A DNA stretch of 32,118 nucleotides from Thermovibrio sp. (GTDB lineage Bacteria; Aquificota; Aquificia; Desulfurobacteriales; Desulfurobacteriaceae). Numbering within the stretch: position 1 is the stretch's first letter; each line of letters opens with the position of its first letter. Location: assembly GCA_015488335.1 (NCBI GenBank), contig WFNZ01000002.1, forward strand, positions 1-32,118, written 5' to 3'. Positions 25,084-32,118 of the stretch are shown piece by piece. The position numbers and the translations under genes were made by a program. The notes beneath the pieces were generated by a model. That model saw only the letters and a program-made list of their open reading frames with translations. It ran no database searches and was not told the DNA's origin.

Positions 25084-25750
25084 AACTAAGCTCCTTTTGT
25101 TTCAAAAACAGCAGTCCGTCTCCAACGGGAATGAGTGTTGCCTCAAAGTTTGGATATTTTTTGACGTCTTCTAAAAACTTTCTCAGCAGTTTGACTCCTC
25201 TTTCATACTTTTTATCGTAATCTCTACCTGCCACGTATCCCCTGAAGAGGACGTTGTCAAAAACGGCAACTCCACCGTCGCTCAAAAGAGCTAGGACTTT
25301 ATAGTTGAAGAACGGATATTCAGACTTAACAGAGTCAACGAATATGAAGTCAAAGCTTTCTTCTCGGGAAAGGAGCTCCCTCATATACTCCAGCCCGTCT
25401 GATAGAACGGTTTTGATGGGAGCTCCCGCCCTCTCAAAGAACTCCTCAGCCTTCTCAAGCCTCTTCCTGTTTGAGTCAACTGTTGTTATTTCAGCCTCTC
25501 TATACCCAAAGTAGATGCTCAGAGTGCTGTAACCTAATCCCGTTCCTATTTCCAGCACTCTTTTGGGTTTCAGAATACTTACGATTAACCTCAATAGGGC
25601 GGCTGATACTGGAAGAAGTATAGGAACCTTCTCCTTTTGCGAAAACTCCTCAATTTCATTTAATATTCCTTCTCTCTCGTTGTAGGTATTGCAGAAATTC
25701 TCAACCTCAGGGAGTAAAATTTCACTTAGGTTTTCCCACCTTTTAAACAC
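25070..25750 (-). CDS. SAM-dependent O-methyltransferase (catechol/caffeoyl-CoA type)
   Basis: The 226-residue protein begins at GTG 25750, five bases after a GGAGG. It has the class I methyltransferase motifs: VLEIGTGLGYSTLSIYFG (motif I, near residue 64), ITTVDSNRKRLEKAEEFF (acidic SAM ribose ligand, near 90), FDFIFVDSVKSEYPFFNY (near 134) and GGVAVFDNVLFRGYV (near 157), where the VFDN motif supplies metal ligands. This matches the methyltransferase_3 family. The substrate is unknown; bacterial members methylate various catechol-like acceptors or tRNA (TrmR type). It is divergent from the NifX-like gene, sharing a palindromic ribosome-binding site. Confidence 0.87.
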   Translation of the reverse strand: MFKRWENLSEILLPEVENFCNTYNEREGILNEIEEFSQKEKVPILLPVSAALLRLIVSILKPKRVLEIGTGLGYSTLSIYFGYREAEITTVDSNRKRLEKAEEFFERAGAPIKTVLSDGLEYMRELLSREESFDFIFVDSVKSEYPFFNYKVLALLSDGGVAVFDNVLFRGYVAGRDYDKKYERGVKLLRKFLEDVKKYPNFEATLIPVGDGLLFLKQKELSYEKV

Positions 25751-25754
25751 AAAA

Positions 25755-25766
25755 ACCTCCGGAGGT
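25755..25766. promoter_or_regulatory. Palindromic double ribosome-binding site between divergent genes
   Basis: ACCTCCGGAGGT is a perfect 12-base palindrome in a gap of only 21 bases. Read on the plus strand it gives GGAGGT ahead of the NifX-like TTG at 25772; on the minus strand it gives the same sequence ahead of the methyltransferase GTG at 25750. The gap is too short to hold two promoters, so each gene's promoter must lie within the opposite gene. The two mRNAs would then overlap and could pair at their ribosome sites. Confidence 0.7.
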
Positions 25767-25771
25767 GAGTT

Positions 25772-26080
25772 TTGAAGACGGCGGTTCCAATACTTGAAGA
25801 GAGAGGCCTTGACTCGCCAATCTCAGAAACCTTCCTCCTTGCTCCATACTTTGTAATCCTAAACCAGAAAGGCGATGAGTTAGAAGTAAGCCTCTACAAA
25901 AACGTTTCAAGCAGCGATTCAGATATAGCCCAGGTTCTTTTGGCCTACGGCGTAAAGAGAATAGTATGTCCAAAGTGCAGCAACAGGGTAAAGATAGCCT
26001 ACCAGGAGCTTGGAATAGAAGTTGTAAGCAGGGATTTTGAAACACTTTCTCAAGTTATAGACGGGCTCTTTACCGGCTGA
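25772..26080 (+). CDS. NifX/NifB-like (dinitrogenase iron-molybdenum cofactor family) protein
   Basis: The 102-residue protein starts at TTG 25772 after a strong GGAGGTGA. MKTAVPILEERGLDSPISET is the usual opening of the NifX/NifB-C/VnfX domain, with FAPYF-like ETFLLAPYFVIL and a late IDGLFTG. An unusual insertion holds CPKCSN, a CxxC pair near residue 66. Family members bind iron-molybdenum cofactor or its precursors in nitrogen fixers, but stand-alone forms are widespread in anaerobes without nitrogenase. No nif genes are in the window. It is divergent from the methyltransferase and is next to the toxin-antitoxin pair. Confidence 0.8.
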   Translation: MKTAVPILEERGLDSPISETFLLAPYFVILNQKGDELEVSLYKNVSSSDSDIAQVLLAYGVKRIVCPKCSNRVKIAYQELGIEVVSRDFETLSQVIDGLFTG

Positions 26081-26128
26081 AACTCTCTTAAAATATATGA
26101 AAGTTTGCGTTCTGATTTATGCCGTATA

Positions 26129-26146
26129 TATTGATAAGTATCAATA
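26129..26146 (+). promoter_or_regulatory. Palindromic operator candidate upstream of the toxin-antitoxin pair
   Basis: TATTGATA-AG-TATCAATA is a perfect inverted repeat with 8-base arms and a 2-base spacer, four bases before the AGGAGG ribosome site of the antitoxin gene. A weak promoter (TTGCGT at 26105, TATATT at 26127) overlaps it. Antitoxins of this kind usually repress their own operon by binding such repeats. Confidence 0.6.
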
Positions 26147-26161
26147 CGTCAGGAGGAAACT

Positions 26162-26395
26162 TTGAAAACGAAATTGACATTGAGGCTTGAAAAGGAAGTT
26201 ATAGAAATGGCTAAGGCCTACTCATCTGAGAGAGGAGAATCCCTATCTCAATTGGTTGAAAAGTTCTTTAAAGTTATTTCTTCTGAAAAGGACTCAGATA
26301 TAACTCCTTTAGTTAGAGAACTTAAAGGTTTTATAAAAAATGCTCAAGTTGATGAATCAGACTACAAAAAGTTCCTTGAAGAGAAATATCTATGA
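26162..26395 (+). CDS. Probable antitoxin (DUF6364-like, ribbon-helix-helix type)
   Basis: The 77-residue product starts at TTG 26162, six bases after AGGAGG (26151-26156), and opens MKTKLTLRLEKEVIEMAKAY, a strand followed by a helix as in ribbon-helix-helix DNA-binding proteins. The SERGESLSQLVEKFFKVI helix is typical of DUF6364 antitoxins paired with PIN toxins. Its C-terminal part (DESDYKKFLEEKY) would wrap the toxin. The stop overlaps the toxin start (ATGA). A palindrome just upstream is a likely binding site. Autorepression and neutralisation are inferred from the family. Confidence 0.82.
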   Translation: MKTKLTLRLEKEVIEMAKAYSSERGESLSQLVEKFFKVISSEKDSDITPLVRELKGFIKNAQVDESDYKKFLEEKYL

Positions 26396-26823
26396 GGGTT
26401 CTCTTTGATACTAACGTTGTTTTAGACGTTCTCCTTGAACGTCATCCTTTTTCGGAAACCGCTGCTGCAATTTTTTCAGGGGTTGAAAAAGGAGAAATCG
26501 TAGGTTTTTTGTGTGCTACTACTATAACGACTATATACTATCTTGTGAGTAAAGCCTTTAACAGAAATAAAGCTGATGAGTGTATCAAGAAGCTTCTTAG
26601 CCTCTTTGAAATTGCAGCTGTAAACAGAGTCGTTCTTGAAACAGCAAGAAATTTAAACTTCAAAGATTTTGAAGATGCTGTTATTTACGCTTCAGCTATC
26701 CACTCAGGGTGTAACTGTATTGTAACCAGAAACGCAAAAGATTTCTCAAGGACTGAAATTCCCGTTTTTTCTCCTGAAGAGTTCCTGAAAATTCTTGAAA
26801 TAAAAAAAGAACTGGACAAATAA
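26392..26823 (+). CDS. PIN-domain ribonuclease toxin (VapC-like)
   Basis: The 143-residue protein has the PIN-domain acidic residues: RVLFDTNVVLDVLLE (first Asp, residue 6), an acidic residue in the central region, KDFEDAVIYASAI (near 109) and the late ITRNAKDF-like CIVTRNAKDFSRTEIPVFSPEE. PIN toxins cut tRNA or rRNA when unopposed by their antitoxin. The ATG overlaps the antitoxin stop by four bases. It is convergent with polA, with a gap of only seven bases and no terminator. The region around it contains no GGAGCTCC, unlike most neighbours, which fits recent acquisition. Confidence 0.9.
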   Translation: MRVLFDTNVVLDVLLERHPFSETAAAIFSGVEKGEIVGFLCATTITTIYYLVSKAFNRNKADECIKKLLSLFEIAAVNRVVLETARNLNFKDFEDAVIYASAIHSGCNCIVTRNAKDFSRTEIPVFSPEEFLKILEIKKELDK

Positions 26824-26830
26824 AGTTCTC

Positions 26831-29335
26831 TCAACTCCAGCGTTTGCCGGTTTCTACGTCTGCAGTTAGTGGAACAGAGAGCTCCACAATCTTTTCCATT
26901 GTCTCTTTAACTACTTTTTTCACTTCCTCTGCAACCTCTTCTGGAGCTTCAACGACAACTTCGTCGTGAACCTGAAGGATGAGGTAGCTTCCTAATTTTT
27001 CTAACTTCGGGAAGAGCTCCACCATTGCCATCTTCATAATGTCTGCAGCTGTTCCCTGAACCCTTGCGTTTACTGCAGCCCTCTCCCCAAAGCTCCTTAC
27101 GTGGTAGTTTCTGTCACGGAGCTCCGGCAGAGGCCTTATCCTTCCAAAGAGGGTTTTAACGTAGCCTTTCCTGTAGGCTTCCTCAAGGGTTCTATCTATG
27201 AACTCTTTAACTTTCGGGAACTGTTTGAAGTAGGTCTCTATATACTCCTCAGCCTCCTTTACGGGAATTCCCAACCTGTCTGAAAGGCCATGTGGGCTCA
27301 TTCCATAAATAATTCCGAAGTTAACGGTCTTTGCAACTCTCCTCTTTGTTTCGTCTATCTCTTCCGTTCCAAAAAGGTGCCTTGCCGTTTCTGTGTGGAT
27401 GTCCTTTCCTTCCCTGTAGGCCTCAATGAGCTTCTCATCCCCTGAAAGGTGGGCTAAAATGCGGAGCTCCACCTGTGAGTAGTCTGCCCAAACCAGCGTG
27501 TAGCCTTCTGGTGCCCTTACTGCCTGTCTTATCCTCTTTGAGAACTGGTCTGAAACCGGCAGATTCTGGAGGTTCGGCTCTGCAGATGAGAGCCTTCCCG
27601 TTGCAGTTGCCGTCTGGAGAAACTTTGTGTGAACTCTTCCCTCTGAATCCATATGTTTCAGAATTCCCTTTATAAATGTTCCGTGGAGCTTTGAGAGCTT
27701 CCTGAACTCTAAAAGGAGCTCCGCTATCCTGCTTCTCTCAAGTGCTAAGGTTGTGAGGGTCTCAACGTCTGTTGAGTATCCCGATTTTGTCTTCTTTAAA
27801 GGTTTTAATCCCAACTTCTCAAAGAGTATGTAGGCAAGCTGTTTGGGAGAGTTTATGTTAAAAGGCTCTCCAGCCTCCCTGTAAATCTCTTCCTGCAGGT
27901 TTTCCAGACTCTCCTCTATCTCCTTTCCAAAGGCCTCTAAATACTCCCTGTCGAAGGGGACGCCTCTCCTCTCCATCCTGTAGAGAACGTAGGAGAGCGG
28001 TATCTCAACCTCTCTGTAGAGCCTCTCAAGGCTTAACCTCTTTAACTCTCCCTTTAGCTCCTCTGCCAGCTTAAACCCGTGGTGGACGTAATCCTCAACC
28101 GGTGAAAGGTCAACAGACTCTAAGAACTCCTTAAGCAGGTTTTCTTCAGAGTAGCTCTTAAGGAGAGGGTTTTTCAGGTAATAGAGGAGTGATATGTCCT
28201 CAACCTGCTTCCTCTTCAGCTCATCGCCTAAAGAGTGGTAGAGCTCCTTCAGGTTAAACGTATAAACTTTTCCTGCCTTCTTAACTGCCTCTTTCGTCTT
28301 CTCCCTGTCTAAAACGGCATAGCCTTCTCTGTTTGCAACAACAAACTCCGTTCCCTTTGGAACTATTAGAACTTCCGGCTTTGTGAAGAGATCTGCCCTG
28401 CTTAAATACTCGTTAAGCTCCTCTTCGCTGAGTCTTTTCCCCTTCTCAACAGGTTTTCCGAGGTCAAGGTCTGGAAAGAGTTTTTTCAGCTCCTCTGCAA
28501 TGCTCCTCATTTCAAGCTCTGAGAGGAGCTCCCTCAAACACTCTCCGTTTGGCTCTTTAACTTTTAAGTCTTCAAGGGTTATCTCAACTGGAACGTCCCT
28601 CTTTATCTTTGCAAGCTCACGGCTCAGGAAAGCCTGTTCCTTAAACTTCTCTAACGTCTCCCTCCTCTTTGGCGGGAGTTTTGAGAGGTTCTCGTAGATT
28701 CCTTCTAAAGAGCCGAACTCCTTTATCAGCTTTAAGGCCGTTTTCTCTCCAATTCCCGGAACTCCCGGAATGTTGTCAACGGAGTCTCCAGAAAGGCCGA
28801 AGACGTCTGGAATCTGCTCAGGCTCTACTCCGTATTCTTCCCTGAAGCTCTCTAAATCGTAGGTTTTTGATTTTCCCGTTCTGTTTGAGATGGCTATGAC
28901 CTTTGTGTTCTCATCTATCAGCTGTCTCATATCTTTATCTGGCGTAACAATTACAACCTCCACACCCTCTTTAGAGAACTTCTCCTTTAAAGTTCCGATT
29001 ATGTCGTCTGCCTCATACCCTTCCATCTCAAGGGTTTTTACTCCCAAACACTCTAAGAACCTCTTTATGTATGGAAGCTGAATTTTGAACTCGTTTGGCG
29101 TTGGCTTCCTGTTTGCCTTGTAGTCTTTGGCGATTTTCGTTCTAAAAGTTTTCTTCCCTGCATCAAAAACAACTGCTGCGTATTCGGGCTTGAAGTCTTT
29201 GTAGAGTTTTAGGAACATCCTTATAAAGCCGTAAACGGCGTTTGTTGGAAGCCCTCTGCTTGTTGAGAGCCCTTTTATTGCGTAAAAAGCCCTGTATGCA
29301 AGGCTCGTTCCGTCAAAGAGGAAAACTCTCTTCAT
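26831..29335 (-). CDS. polA: DNA polymerase I
   Basis: The 834-residue protein has a 5'-3' exonuclease/FEN domain (residues 1 to about 290; LFDGTSLAYRAFYAI, YEADDIIGTL, DKDMRQLID, FGLSGDSVDNIPGVPGIGEKTA). A central domain of about 170 residues follows, in which the usual 3'-5' exonuclease DxE motif is absent. Last is the polymerase domain with motif A (WADYSQVELRILAHL), motif B (RRVAKTVNFGIIYG) and motif C (LQVHDEVVVEAP). The layout and length match Taq polymerase (832 residues), meaning gap-filling and primer removal without proofreading. It overlaps murC by four bases (ATGA), an unusual partner. Aquifex polymerase lacks the exonuclease domain, so this one is of the complete type. Confidence 0.97.
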   Translation of the reverse strand: MKRVFLFDGTSLAYRAFYAIKGLSTSRGLPTNAVYGFIRMFLKLYKDFKPEYAAVVFDAGKKTFRTKIAKDYKANRKPTPNEFKIQLPYIKRFLECLGVKTLEMEGYEADDIIGTLKEKFSKEGVEVVIVTPDKDMRQLIDENTKVIAISNRTGKSKTYDLESFREEYGVEPEQIPDVFGLSGDSVDNIPGVPGIGEKTALKLIKEFGSLEGIYENLSKLPPKRRETLEKFKEQAFLSRELAKIKRDVPVEITLEDLKVKEPNGECLRELLSELEMRSIAEELKKLFPDLDLGKPVEKGKRLSEEELNEYLSRADLFTKPEVLIVPKGTEFVVANREGYAVLDREKTKEAVKKAGKVYTFNLKELYHSLGDELKRKQVEDISLLYYLKNPLLKSYSEENLLKEFLESVDLSPVEDYVHHGFKLAEELKGELKRLSLERLYREVEIPLSYVLYRMERRGVPFDREYLEAFGKEIEESLENLQEEIYREAGEPFNINSPKQLAYILFEKLGLKPLKKTKSGYSTDVETLTTLALERSRIAELLLEFRKLSKLHGTFIKGILKHMDSEGRVHTKFLQTATATGRLSSAEPNLQNLPVSDQFSKRIRQAVRAPEGYTLVWADYSQVELRILAHLSGDEKLIEAYREGKDIHTETARHLFGTEEIDETKRRVAKTVNFGIIYGMSPHGLSDRLGIPVKEAEEYIETYFKQFPKVKEFIDRTLEEAYRKGYVKTLFGRIRPLPELRDRNYHVRSFGERAAVNARVQGTAADIMKMAMVELFPKLEKLGSYLILQVHDEVVVEAPEEVAEEVKKVVKETMEKIVELSVPLTADVETGKRWS

Positions 29336-30669
29336 TCTTCTTCTCCGGTAATCAGTTCAAAAGCTTTCGTGATGTCTCCGGCTCCTAAGGAGAGGAAGAT
29401 GTCGCCGGGGCGGAGCTCCCTTTTAACCAGCTCACAGGCCTTTTCTAAACTGCCTCCGTAGAGAGCTCCGCATTCAGAGGCCAGCTTCTCAGCCGTAATT
29501 CCTTCTATCGGCTCCTCGCCGGCAGAATATATGTCGCATATGTAGAGGTTGTCTATCTCCTTTAAAACCCTTACAAACTCGTTCCAGAGGTTCTTAGTCC
29601 TTGTGAACCTGTGTGGCTGGAAGAGAACAATTATTCTCCTGTTTGGGAAAGACTCCTTCAGAGCTCTATAAGATGCCTCAATCTCTGTCGGGTGGTGGCC
29701 GTAGTCGTCAATAAAGGTAATTCCGTTAACCGTTCCTTTCAGCTCCATTCTCCTGCTTGCGTTCCTGAACTCCTCCAGCGCCTCTGCCACCTGATTAAAG
29801 GGAACTCCAGCCTCTAAAGAGACTCCTACTGCACCGAGGGCGTTTAAAACGTTGTGTCTTCCCGGAACGTTTAGCTTCACCCTTCCTAAAGGCTTTCCTC
29901 TATACCTGACCTCAAAAATTGAACCCAAACCTGTCGGCTGAACGTTCTCTGCCGTGAAGTCTGAATCTTTGAAGCCATATGTGGCCTTTCTCTTGTAAAC
30001 CCTTGGAACTATATCTCTGACCCTTTTGCACTCTGTGCAGAGGAAAACTTTTCCGTAGAATGAAACCCTGTTTGCAAACTCTGTAAAGGCTTCAGTCAGC
30101 TTCTCCATACTTCCGTAGTAGTCTAAGTGGTCTGCGTCTATGTTGGTTATCACAGAGAGGGTTGGGGTGAGCTTCAGGAACGTTCCGTCACTCTCATCTG
30201 CCTCTGCAACTAGCCATTTGCCGTCTCCCTCAACGGCGTTGACTCCGCCTAAGAAAGAGAGCCTTCCACCTACCAGAATTGTCGGCTTTAAACCTGCTTC
30301 GTAGAAAACTTTTGCAACCATAGAGCTTGTTGTTGTTTTGCCGTGGGTTCCTGCAACTGCAACTCCCTCTTTAAATCTCATAATGTCTGAAAGGATGTCT
30401 GCCCGTGGAATAACGGGAATTCCTCTCTTTTTTGCCGCAACGATTTCAGGGTTGTTCTCCTTAACTGCAGATGAGTGGATTAGAACGTCTGCTCCTTCAA
30501 CGTTTTTTTCCCTATGGCCTATGAAGACCTTTATTCCAGCCTCTTCAAGTTTTCTGACCATGGAGCTCCGCTTTATATCAGAACCCTGAACCCTGTATCC
30601 CTTTGCCTTTAGAACGAGGGCGATTCCAGACATTCCAATTCCGCCGATTCCAACAATATGGACTACCAA
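29332..30669 (-). CDS. murC: UDP-N-acetylmuramate--L-alanine ligase
   Basis: The protein joins L-alanine to UDP-MurNAc in peptidoglycan synthesis. HIVGIGGIGMSGIALVL at the N-terminus binds the nucleotide, GVAVAGTHGKTTTSSM is the ATP P-loop, and NIDADHLDYYGS and FIDDYGHHPTEIEA are further Mur ligase motifs. I prefer TTG 30669 (445 residues), preceded by AAGGAGG. The longer frame from TTG 30732 adds 21 residues not expected before the conserved core and would overlap the start of the divergent helicase gene. Length is normal for MurC. It is transcribed ahead of polA with a four-base overlap. No other mur genes are in the window. Confidence 0.95.
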   Translation of the reverse strand: MVVHIVGIGGIGMSGIALVLKAKGYRVQGSDIKRSSMVRKLEEAGIKVFIGHREKNVEGADVLIHSSAVKENNPEIVAAKKRGIPVIPRADILSDIMRFKEGVAVAGTHGKTTTSSMVAKVFYEAGLKPTILVGGRLSFLGGVNAVEGDGKWLVAEADESDGTFLKLTPTLSVITNIDADHLDYYGSMEKLTEAFTEFANRVSFYGKVFLCTECKRVRDIVPRVYKRKATYGFKDSDFTAENVQPTGLGSIFEVRYRGKPLGRVKLNVPGRHNVLNALGAVGVSLEAGVPFNQVAEALEEFRNASRRMELKGTVNGITFIDDYGHHPTEIEASYRALKESFPNRRIIVLFQPHRFTRTKNLWNEFVRVLKEIDNLYICDIYSAGEEPIEGITAEKLASECGALYGGSLEKACELVKRELRPGDIFLSLGAGDITKAFELITGEEE

Positions 30670-30725
30670 GTTCCCTCCTTTTTCTTTAAATTCCTGGATG
30701 TCAAATTCTAACCTGCGAGGTAGGA

Positions 30726-32118
30726 ATGCCAATTCTTTTAGATGGAATATACGACGGTAAAAGGCTTCAGAGGGAGCTTAAATACCTTGGTTTGAGGAAA
30801 GGAGACGTTAGAGAAACCTGTATAGCCAACGGGAAAACCCTCATCTACCTGAAAGATGAATTCCTCTGCCAGATTTACGAGGATTTCATCCCCTCAGAGG
30901 AAGAGGCCAGGGAGATATGCACCGTTCATAGGTACGTTGAGAAGTTTAAATACCTGATAGACGTTGAAAGGCTTGCAGAGATTGAGGCTCAAGAAGCTGA
31001 AATAAGGAGACTCTCTGGCAGAGAGAGGGAGCTCCTCGGCCGCGCCATTTTAGATTTGAAAGGGACAAAGGCGGGAACAAAGTTCCACCTCCACCTTGTT
31101 CGGTTCTGGAGAGAGAAACCCATTGAGACTGAAATTTCAACCGGAGACATCGTTCTTGTCAGCCGTGGAAACCCATTAAAGAGCGACCTCCTGGGAACTG
31201 TAGTTCGGATTACAGAGAAGACCATAACGGTTGCTTTTGATAACCGGCCTCCCCGCTGGGTCTATAAAAAGGGGGTAAGGATTGATCTCTACGTTAACGA
31301 CGTAACCTTCAAAAGAATGGAAGAAAACTTAGAGGAGCTCCGCCACGCAGCCGGCAGACAGAGGGAGCTCAGAAACGCCATTTTAGGCTTGAGAGAACCT
31401 GAAAAGGGAGAACCTGTTGACTTTGAACCTGCCGACAAGAGACTCAACGAAACACAGCTCTCAGCCGTCAGGAACGCCCTGGGGGCTCCCGACTTCTACC
31501 TCTTCCACGGCCCTCCCGGAACGGGAAAGACCAGCACCATAACAGAGCTCATCGTTCAGCTTGTAAAACAGGGCAAAAAGGTTCTTGCAACTGCAGACTC
31601 AAACATCGCCGCAGACAATATTTTGCTGAACCTCTCTAAATACCCTGAGCTGAAACTTGTTCGTATTGGTCACCCGGCAAGGGTTCTTGAGGAGCTTGAG
31701 AGGTTCTCAATCTACGCCCTCTACGAAGAGCACGAGAAAGCTCAAAAAGTTAAAGAGGGCTGGGAAAAGGTCAGGGAGCTCATAGAGAAGAGAGACCAGT
31801 TCACAAAACCCACTCCACAGCTCCGCCGTGGGATGAGCGACGACGAGATTGTCTACTTCGGCAGGAAAGGGAAGAGCTTTAGAGGAGTTCCCAAAAAGGT
31901 AATGCGTTCAATGGCTGAGTGGATTCTTGCAAACTACGAGGTTGACGTTCGGATTAAAGCCCTGAAAGAGATGGAGAACCTTATTCTCCGTGAAATAATC
32001 ACAGAGGCCGATGTTGTCATTTCAACAAACTCTATGGTTAAGTCGGAGCTCCTTCAGGACTTCCACTTTGACGTTGCAGTTATAGATGAAGGAAGCCAGC
32101 AGGTTGAACCCTCTACAC
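30726..32118 (+). CDS. UPF1/IGHMBP2-like superfamily 1B helicase (partial, C-terminus outside window)
   Basis: From ATG 30726 the frame is open to the right edge (464 codons). The N-terminal part ends in a helix pair (RERELLGRAILDL near residue 100 and RQRELRNAILGL near residue 213) that flanks a beta region, which is the 1B stalk and barrel layout of UPF1-like helicases. Then come NETQLSAVRNAL (Q-motif), Walker A HGPPGTGKTST (near 262), ATADSNIAADNI (motif Ia) and VISTNSMVKSEL followed by VIDEGSQQ (motif II, near 453). These proteins unwind RNA or DNA 5' to 3'; bacterial ones are poorly studied. The remaining motifs lie outside. It is divergent from murC across 56 bases. Confidence 0.93.
   Translation, partial: MPILLDGIYDGKRLQRELKYLGLRKGDVRETCIANGKTLIYLKDEFLCQIYEDFIPSEEEAREICTVHRYVEKFKYLIDVERLAEIEAQEAEIRRLSGRERELLGRAILDLKGTKAGTKFHLHLVRFWREKPIETEISTGDIVLVSRGNPLKSDLLGTVVRITEKTITVAFDNRPPRWVYKKGVRIDLYVNDVTFKRMEENLEELRHAAGRQRELRNAILGLREPEKGEPVDFEPADKRLNETQLSAVRNALGAPDFYLFHGPPGTGKTSTITELIVQLVKQGKKVLATADSNIAADNILLNLSKYPELKLVRIGHPARVLEELERFSIYALYEEHEKAQKVKEGWEKVRELIEKRDQFTKPTPQLRRGMSDDEIVYFGRKGKSFRGVPKKVMRSMAEWILANYEVDVRIKALKEMENLILREIITEADVVISTNSMVKSELLQDFHFDVAVIDEGSQQVEPST

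Larger units (their letters stand above)
683..32052. repeat. Dispersed GGAGCTCC palindrome, 33 copies
   Basis: Copies of the self-complementary octamer begin at 683, 776, 4041, 4758, 5396, 7294, 7730, 8229, 8911, 9750, 14931, 17488, 19053, 19203, 19635, 20722, 20993, 22298, 22739, 23573, 23957, 24430, 25372, 25419, 27118, 27463, 27715, 28525, 29412, 30562, 31028, 31334 and 32045. All lie in coding sequence. They fall in every codon phase: GAG-CTC (Glu-Leu), GGA-GCT-CC (Gly-Ala-Pro) and AGC-TCC (Ser-Ser). Chance predicts about 0.3-0.5. One-mismatch forms (GGAGCTCT or AGAGCTCC) add roughly fourteen. Eye counts, so small errors are possible. Confidence 0.8.

Noticed and set aside
25743-26045. 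A 100-codon minus-strand frame opposite the NifX-like gene
   Set aside because: The NifX-like family match and ribosome site on the plus strand make the opposite frame a shadow.
1-32118. tRNA, rRNA, CRISPR arrays and insertion sequences
   Set aside because: I saw no cloverleaf, no regularly spaced repeats, and no transposase or terminal inverted repeats by reading both strands.

Overview
The window reads as a gene-dense chromosomal segment of a thermophilic, anaerobic, Gram-negative bacterium. Genes are packed with 1-14 base overlaps (TAATG, ATGA), TTG and GTG starts are common, and Glu, Lys and Arg are abundant. It has ThyX, a Taq-sized DNA polymerase I without proofreading residues, a Rad50-type ATPase, an Omp85 protein and an outer-membrane barrel protein. 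This fits a deep-branching chemolithotroph such as a Desulfurobacteriaceae-like Aquificota. That placement is inference; no rRNA lies in the window.

Layout. 1-3323 (minus): a Rad50/SbcC ATPase cut by the window edge, a 46-residue transporter accessory subunit, and an NSS-family symporter. 3385-6851 (plus): a radical SAM protein and a BamA/TamA-like protein whose N-terminus and start codon are unusual. 6848-10552 (minus): nanoRNase/pAp phosphatase, RbfA, a TldD/PmbA-family protein, ThyX and dCMP deaminase; the last two form a dCMP-to-dTMP unit. 10553-19842 (minus): a nine-gene electron-transfer operon behind one strong promoter at 19876-19905. It encodes a barrel protein, a seven-heme lipoprotein, a seven-heme periplasmic protein, a membrane-anchored cytochrome with six standard and two non-standard heme motifs, a cytochrome b, a tri-heme protein, an NHL beta-propeller, a 24-heme secreted protein, and two single-helix membrane peptides (one NapE-like). 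19964-24638 (minus): modABC plus two molybdopterin-type genes, preceded by a structured leader that looks like a molybdenum-cofactor riboswitch. 24880-26823: DUF2283 and an O-methyltransferase (minus), then a NifX/NifB-like protein and a two-gene PIN-type toxin-antitoxin module (plus). 26831-30669 (minus): polA and murC. 30726 to the end (plus): a UPF1/IGHMBP2-like helicase, cut by the window edge.

How the genes fit together. The central operon holds about 49 c-type heme sites plus a di-heme cytochrome b, and I can find no catalytic terminal reductase in it. The simplest reading is a quinol-linked conduit carrying electrons through the inner membrane, periplasm and outer membrane to an outside acceptor. 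The molybdenum block next to it would supply cofactor for molybdo-enzymes elsewhere.

A second signal crosses the genes: the 8-base palindrome GGAGCTCC occurs 33 times by eye count, against roughly 0.3-0.5 expected. It appears in all three codon phases and always inside genes, like the highly iterated palindromes of cyanobacteria. It is missing from some blocks, notably the 24-heme gene.
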